Origin: Pyrinomonadaceae bacterium
Lineage (GTDB): Bacteria; Acidobacteriota; Blastocatellia; Pyrinomonadales; Pyrinomonadaceae
NCBI GenBank assembly: GCA_019186825.1
Contig: JABARP010000010.1
Location: forward strand, 111,037-175,036
Reading direction: 5' to 3'
Length of the DNA stretch: 64,000 nucleotides
This document shows, piece after piece, positions 59,984 through 64,000 of the stretch. Position 1 is the stretch's first letter; each line of letters opens with the position of its first letter. Under the pieces are notes generated by a model that had not been told where the DNA came from, did not search any database, and was given only the letters and a program-made list of their open reading frames with translations. Position numbers and translations under genes: made by a program.

Positions 59984-61126
59984 TCAGGGTTTTGGCGCTT
60001 TGGGTTCGATAAGCAGCACATTGCGCTTTGCCTGCACGACGAGGCCGGAACGCTTCGATGTGACCTCGATATGCCTTTCGGCAACACCATGTTCGGCGGT
60101 GACCGGCATTTTCGGGACGTAAGTTACAACATAGGACGAATCGATCATACGCCCGACAAGGCTGGTCTTGTCCTCCATCTCGTCGATCGACATCGAGCCG
60201 ATAAACTCGCCGTTCGTGTCTTCAGAGAGCTTTTCGAGCTGTTTTTCTGACGCGATCAGGTCGGTCTCGCGAGCTTTTAGCTTCTTTAAGAATGGGCGGT
60301 CGACGACGAACGTCTTTGCTTTTGGGGCCTTGGCGACATCGCGCGCGCCGTTGGGAAGGTCATTCGCGATCTGGTCGGGCATCGCCTTCGGCGGCGGAGA
60401 ATTCGTTACGCCCTTCGTACGCGGTTCGATATCGGCCGCCTCCATCGCGGCGTAACTTAGCACATGCACCGTAATATTCGCGGCCCGCAGGCGGTCGAAT
60501 GCAGCGGTCTTTTGTGCCGCGGTAGCCGTACTGTCCGTACCGTCGGTGATAAGTACGAGCTGAGCATTGTCGTTTTCGGTGCGGGTCAACATCGTCGCTG
60601 CCATATCCAACGCCGCAACGAACGCGGACCGCGTGCCGAAATTCGAACTGTTTACGGCCGCTCGGCTTGTCGCCCGGTCGAGCGTCCAGCTTGAGAGTAT
60701 CTGCGGCTTATTCGCATACGCCATCACGGCAACCTTGTCGTCCGGGCGCAGCGAATTGATAAGAGCAAGGGCAATTTTCCGCGTTCTGTCTAGCGTTTTG
60801 ACGGCACGCATCTCACCGCCCGTGTCCATAACGATCAGTACATTCGCCGGAATGTACCGAACGCTTGCGGGCTGATGAAGGATATTGTCTTCGCGGATCA
60901 CAAGGTCGTTAGGCGTTACGTCCTTGAAAAAATCGCCCTTCTCATCAAACGCGAGGACATTCAGCTTTATTTCCTGCGTCGATATTTTGAGCTCCGGTTC
61001 CGGTGTTGGCGTCGGCACGGGCGTAGGCGAAACGCGGCCCGACTGGCCGAAGGCGGCGGCAGAGGCAAGCAGGAGAATCGCGGGCAAAAGCCCAAAAAAG
61101 CGGTATTTCCTTGGGTTATATAGCAT
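59984..61126 (-). CDS. exported VWA-domain protein (Acidobacteria-type)
   Basis: About 380 residues. A signal peptide ending AFGQ and a Pro/Thr linker precede a domain beginning LKISTQEIKLNVLAFDEKGD, given here as residues 38-57, then VTPNDLVIRED and the VWA core (VLIVMDTGGEMR, LVLITDGTDST). This matches the VWFA-related proteins common in Acidobacteriota. The MIDAS motif DxSxS is degenerate (DTGGE). The ATG at 61126 gives the clean signal peptide. It precedes the pilN-like gene on the same strand by 108 bp. The function is unknown. Confidence 0.82.
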   Translation of the reverse strand: MLYNPRKYRFFGLLPAILLLASAAAFGQSGRVSPTPVPTPTPEPELKISTQEIKLNVLAFDEKGDFFKDVTPNDLVIREDNILHQPASVRYIPANVLIVMDTGGEMRAVKTLDRTRKIALALINSLRPDDKVAVMAYANKPQILSSWTLDRATSRAAVNSSNFGTRSAFVAALDMAATMLTRTENDNAQLVLITDGTDSTATAAQKTAAFDRLRAANITVHVLSYAAMEAADIEPRTKGVTNSPPPKAMPDQIANDLPNGARDVAKAPKAKTFVVDRPFLKKLKARETDLIASEKQLEKLSEDTNGEFIGSMSIDEMEDKTSLVGRMIDSSYVVTYVPKMPVTAEHGVAERHIEVTSKRSGLVVQAKRNVLLIEPKAPKP

Positions 61127-61186
61127 CGTCACAAAAAATCTTTGATGCAAACGCACGGCTTTTCTTTGCACACTCTGAAGATTGTG

Positions 61187-62353
61187 CTAAAGCTCAGGAT
61201 TCTCCTCGACGAAGTCGATCAGGTTCTCGACGTACGAGCTAAAACGCGGGCATTCGATCCCGTGCTTTTTGAGGAGCTTGCTTGCCTCGGCCGTGTCGTA
61301 TTCCTGTTCGATAAAGAAATACGGCACGCCGTAATGCGGCAGCCCCGTGATCACGGGCGAGATCGAGGTATTCAGGAACCATTTCGTGAGTGCGACGGAT
61401 GGGGCGAACTCCGACTTTCTACCCGTCAACGCAACGGCGATCGAATCGAACAGTTCTGCCGTCGTGAGCGGATCAGGGTCGGCGATAGCGAGCGTCTTTC
61501 CGGTGGCTTCTTCATCGTCAGAAAGGGCGGCGAGCGAATCGACCACAAAATCCACCGGTACGAGATTCAGCCTAACGCGTTTATTTCCAACGTTTAGGAC
61601 GCGAAGTATGATCGGTGCCTTCCGCAGATACTGGATCAAATAATAGATGCCGTCGTACTTTGCGGTCTCGCCGCTTTTTGAATCGCCCACGACGACCGAC
61701 GGGCGAAATATCGTGATCGGCAGTTTATTTTTGAGGCGCTCGACCTCGAGTTCGGCAAGATATTTGCTCTCTTCGTAAAAATTTTTGAATCCGGCGGAAT
61801 GTTCCAGTTCGGTTTCGAGAATACGGCCTTGACGTTCGCCTGCGACATAGCAGGTCGATATGTAGTTATACCGACGCAGATTCGCGATCTCGCCGACAAG
61901 TTCGTTCACATTGCGGGTTCCTTCGAGATTGACGCTCAAGGCGGTTTCCTTATCGATACCGAGATCGTAGACTGCGGCAAAGTGAAAAACAGTTGTAACT
62001 TCGCGGCGGATCGCCTCCAGGTCTTCTTCGCTCGCTCCCAGATGCGGTTCGCGAATATCGCCCTCGATGATCGAGAAACATTCAAGCGGCGTGGCCGTCT
62101 CTTCTGAGATCGATTCGACCATTGCCATGGATTGCTCGACAAATTGCGGCTGGACAAGCAGGAAGAACTGCACTTCGGAACGCGCAAGCTTTTCTACAAG
62201 GCGCGACGCAATGAAGCCCGGAAAGCCAGTAACAAAGATCGTTTCACGAAAAAGCACGGTATCTATAGTAGCAAGTCCTGCAAGAGTTTTGGCAGTTGAG
62301 CCGTTTTTGAGTCTATTAGAAACAATCTTGTCTTTTTGTCGCATTGCGAACAC
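61187..62353 (-). CDS. extended SDR, male-sterility/acyl-CoA reductase-like
   Basis: 388 residues. The nucleotide-binding motif GFPGFIAS follows an approximately 35-residue N-terminus whose start is uncertain. The catalytic YxxxK is YEESK, and NYISTCYVAGERQG and LPITIFRPSVVVGDSKSGE, given here as single blocks, match the NAD_binding_4 family that includes fatty acyl-CoA reductases and thioester reductases. No carrier-protein domain is present. It lies 60 bp upstream of the VWA gene on the same strand and diverges from the CBS gene. Confidence 0.82.
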   Translation of the reverse strand: MFAMRQKDKIVSNRLKNGSTAKTLAGLATIDTVLFRETIFVTGFPGFIASRLVEKLARSEVQFFLLVQPQFVEQSMAMVESISEETATPLECFSIIEGDIREPHLGASEEDLEAIRREVTTVFHFAAVYDLGIDKETALSVNLEGTRNVNELVGEIANLRRYNYISTCYVAGERQGRILETELEHSAGFKNFYEESKYLAELEVERLKNKLPITIFRPSVVVGDSKSGETAKYDGIYYLIQYLRKAPIILRVLNVGNKRVRLNLVPVDFVVDSLAALSDDEEATGKTLAIADPDPLTTAELFDSIAVALTGRKSEFAPSVALTKWFLNTSISPVITGLPHYGVPYFFIEQEYDTAEASKLLKKHGIECPRFSSYVENLIDFVEENPEL

Positions 62354-62375
62354 AATAGAGACAAGGAGATACGCG

Positions 62376-62843
62376 ATGACGAATGAAGAAAGGGCGGCCT
62401 ACGCGCGCAAGAAATGCCGAGAAATTATGACGGTGAACGTAAAGACCGCCGCGCGTACAACGTCGCTGAAAGAAGCCGCGTTGATGATGCTTAACGGCGA
62501 TATGGGAGCGGTTCCGGTCGTCGAGGACGGTAAGATCGTCGGGATCGTGACGGATCGAGACATCGTCGTTCGCGGCGTTGCGGATGGAGTCGGGCCGGAC
62601 ACGAACCTTGGCGACGTGATGACGACCGAACTTTTCACCATCGGGCCGGACAGCTATGTTTTCGAAGCGGTGAGGCTCATGGGCGAAAGAAAGGTGAGGC
62701 GAGTCCCTGTCGTCGATCAGGACGGTACACTTGCCGGTATTATCGCGATGGCCGATATCGCGCTTGAGACCGAAGATGAGCAGGCGATCGCCGAAACTCT
62801 AGAAGAGATCTCATCCGGTGCAGGATTTTGGCAGAATAAATAG
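62376..62843 (+). CDS. CBS-domain pair protein
   Basis: 155 residues made of two CBS motifs (about 15-75 and 80-140; GAVPVVEDGKIVGIVTDRDI, given here as residues 44-63, and RRVPVVDQDGTLAGIIAMAD). Together they form a Bateman domain that senses adenine nucleotides. AAGGAG at about 62363 supports the ATG at 62376; the frame is open far upstream but reads as shadow of the SDR gene. It precedes hsp20 and lon, so it belongs to a stress set. Confidence 0.9.
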   Translation: MTNEERAAYARKKCREIMTVNVKTAARTTSLKEAALMMLNGDMGAVPVVEDGKIVGIVTDRDIVVRGVADGVGPDTNLGDVMTTELFTIGPDSYVFEAVRLMGERKVRRVPVVDQDGTLAGIIAMADIALETEDEQAIAETLEEISSGAGFWQNK

Positions 62844-62864
62844 CTGCTTCTTACTCTTCCTAGT

Positions 62865-63230
62865 ATGGCAAAGTCCATAAATCGTCGTTTCCAGTTCATC
62901 GCGTCCTCTCGCAACGTCCGTTCGGGGAATCTTTGGTATCCGGCCGCAGATGTTTATCAAACGAACGAAGGCTGGATCGTCAAGGTGGAGCTTGCGGGCG
63001 TGTCCCCTGAAGACATAGTGATCGAGGTGCACGGCAAGACGCTCTACATAACCGGAACGCGGCGTGACCGGTCGTGCGGCGTTGGCGCGAATTACCATCA
63101 AATGGAGATCACGTATAGCAACTTTGAAAAAACTTTGAATTTCCCGGCTTCGATAGAGGGTGCTCGCGTCGAACACAATTTTGACAACGGCCTTCTAATG
63201 ATCCACTTAAGGAAAGGTGCAAATGGCTGA
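62865..63230 (+). CDS. Hsp20/alpha-crystallin family small heat-shock protein
   Basis: 121 residues. The alpha-crystallin core is visible: YPAADVYQTNEGWIVKVELA, given here as residues 25-44, DIVIEVHGKTLYITGTR, and FEKTLNFPASIEG. The C-terminal motif is near MIHLRK. It acts as an ATP-independent holdase. It lies 21 bp after the CBS gene, and its stop overlaps the lon start by 8 bp, linking a holdase with a degrading protease. Confidence 0.92.
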   Translation: MAKSINRRFQFIASSRNVRSGNLWYPAADVYQTNEGWIVKVELAGVSPEDIVIEVHGKTLYITGTRRDRSCGVGANYHQMEITYSNFEKTLNFPASIEGARVEHNFDNGLLMIHLRKGANG

Positions 63231-64000
63231 TAACATCCCTACGGACGAGAACGAAAAGAAGGCCGAAGGATCATCTTCGGAATTGCCGTCGGAGCTGGAG
63301 ATCCCGGTTCTGCCGCTGCAGAATACGACGCTCTTTCCCGAGACGGTTGTCCCGCTTGCTGTCGGTCGCGAACGTTCCACGCGTGCTGTCGAAGCTGCGC
63401 TTGCCACCGAAGAAAAGCTCATCGCCTGCGTTACGACCAAGACCGAGAACGTAACCGGCGATGACGCTGCCCCGAAAGACCTTTACCAGATCGGTACCAT
63501 CGTCAACATCAAGCGAATGATGCGCAACGAGGGCGTAATGCAGCTCATCGTTCAGGGAATGGAGCGCTTCGAGGTCGTTGAGTGGATCAGTGAACAGCCG
63601 TATATGCGTGCGAAGGTTCGCGTTCAATCGGCTTTGCGGGTCGTCGATACCGAAGAGGTCGAGGCTCTGAAACGCAACATTCAGGGAATGATCCAGCAGG
63701 CGCTCGCTCTGCTTCCTAACGTTCCGCCCGAGATCCGTATGGCGATAATGTCGCAGCAGGATCCGGTCCAGCTTGCATATTTTCTTGCGTCGGTCCTTGA
63801 TCTCGGGACCGAGACCGAACAAAAAATGCTGGAATCGAGCACGGTTGACGGCCTGCTGACGCTGACCCACGCCGCGCTTGCGCGTGAGCTTGAGATCATG
63901 GAGATCCGCTCAAAGATCGCAACAGAAGCTCAGCACGAGATGGACAAATCCCAGCGCGATTACGTCCTGCGTCAGCAGATGAAGGCGATCCAGAAAGAGC
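63223..64000 (+). CDS. lon: Lon protease, N-terminal part (cut by window edge)
   Basis: ATP-dependent protease degrading damaged proteins. The visible 259 residues cover an acidic start, the LonN substrate-binding domain (IPVLPLQNTTLFPETVVPLA, about 26-45; VNIKRMMRNEGVMQLIVQGM) and the helical linker ending SQRDYVLRQQMKAIQKE, the signature before the AAA+ domain. The ATPase and Ser-Lys protease domains lie beyond the window. The ATG overlaps the hsp20 stop. Confidence 0.95.
   Translation, partial: MADNIPTDENEKKAEGSSSELPSELEIPVLPLQNTTLFPETVVPLAVGRERSTRAVEAALATEEKLIACVTTKTENVTGDDAAPKDLYQIGTIVNIKRMMRNEGVMQLIVQGMERFEVVEWISEQPYMRAKVRVQSALRVVDTEEVEALKRNIQGMIQQALALLPNVPPEIRMAIMSQQDPVQLAYFLASVLDLGTETEQKMLESSTVDGLLTLTHAALARELEIMEIRSKIATEAQHEMDKSQRDYVLRQQMKAIQKE

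Noticed and set aside
1-64000. tRNA, rRNA, tmRNA or RNase P genes
   Set aside because: No TpsiC-loop-like GTTCGANTC in a cloverleaf context and no conserved RNA core sequence was seen by eye; a covariance-model search would be needed to exclude them.

Overview
The window is a gene-dense stretch of bacterial chromosome of moderately high GC. Genes lie on both strands, many with 1-14 bp stop/start overlaps. I infer a Gram-negative acidobacterium, most likely Blastocatellia/Pyrinomonadaceae-like. The reasons are outer-membrane efflux and lipoprotein genes, a VWA protein of the type common in Acidobacteriota, M61/M48/M50 peptidases, Pro-Thr and Ala-Asn low-complexity linkers after many signal peptides, and a palindromic hairpin array between genes. 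This placement is inference; no rRNA or tRNA gene was seen.

Left part (1-17000): a partial TetA-type MFS exporter on the minus strand, then a long plus-strand run. It holds an M61 peptidase, a PD40 lipoprotein, a DinB-like protein, MurA, a HIT hydrolase, a TPR lipoprotein, a GAF-GAF sigma-54 activator, selenocysteine elongation factor SelB, a DUF2071 protein, dihydrofolate reductase, an Mpo1-like membrane protein, an FGGY (gluconokinase-like) kinase and transketolase. A 419-bp gene-free stretch follows, with five AGATCT palindromes in 72 bp.

Middle (17400-36600): small HVA1, serine hydrolase and DUF488 genes; an alanyl-tRNA synthetase-like gene that lacks the whole aminoacylation domain but keeps tRNA-binding, editing and C-Ala parts; a TPR protein; DUF2200/DUF1801 genes; an Lrp-EamA exporter pair; an aldehyde dehydrogenase; a hairpin array; and two exonuclease III paralogues flanking a FitA/VapC-like toxin-antitoxin pair. 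Then come NadA, a phosphate module (PhoU, DUF47, Pit) and an M48 peptidase behind a structured leader.

Right part (36600-64000): a TetR-controlled RND efflux operon (TetR, adaptor, pump, TolC, quinone oxidoreductase) with a clear operator; DUF883, YacG, an M50 protease, HU and a YpfJ-type peptidase; the decayed tail of an inward-rectifier K+ channel; riboflavin synthase; two GT-C-type membrane proteins; Dps with a PerR-like box on its -10; a PilN/PilO/PilP-like/pseudopilin cluster preceded by a VWA gene and a reductase; and a stress cluster of CBS protein, Hsp20 and Lon (cut at the right edge).

The items most worth a second look are the catalytic-domain-less AlaRS (19636-21525), the hairpin array (27851-28069), the xth/toxin-antitoxin/xth arrangement (28563-30820), the pseudopilin cluster without PilM or PilQ, the Kir channel remnant (49852-50061) and several precise operator-like palindromes. 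I did not find a convincing wholly new multi-gene system.
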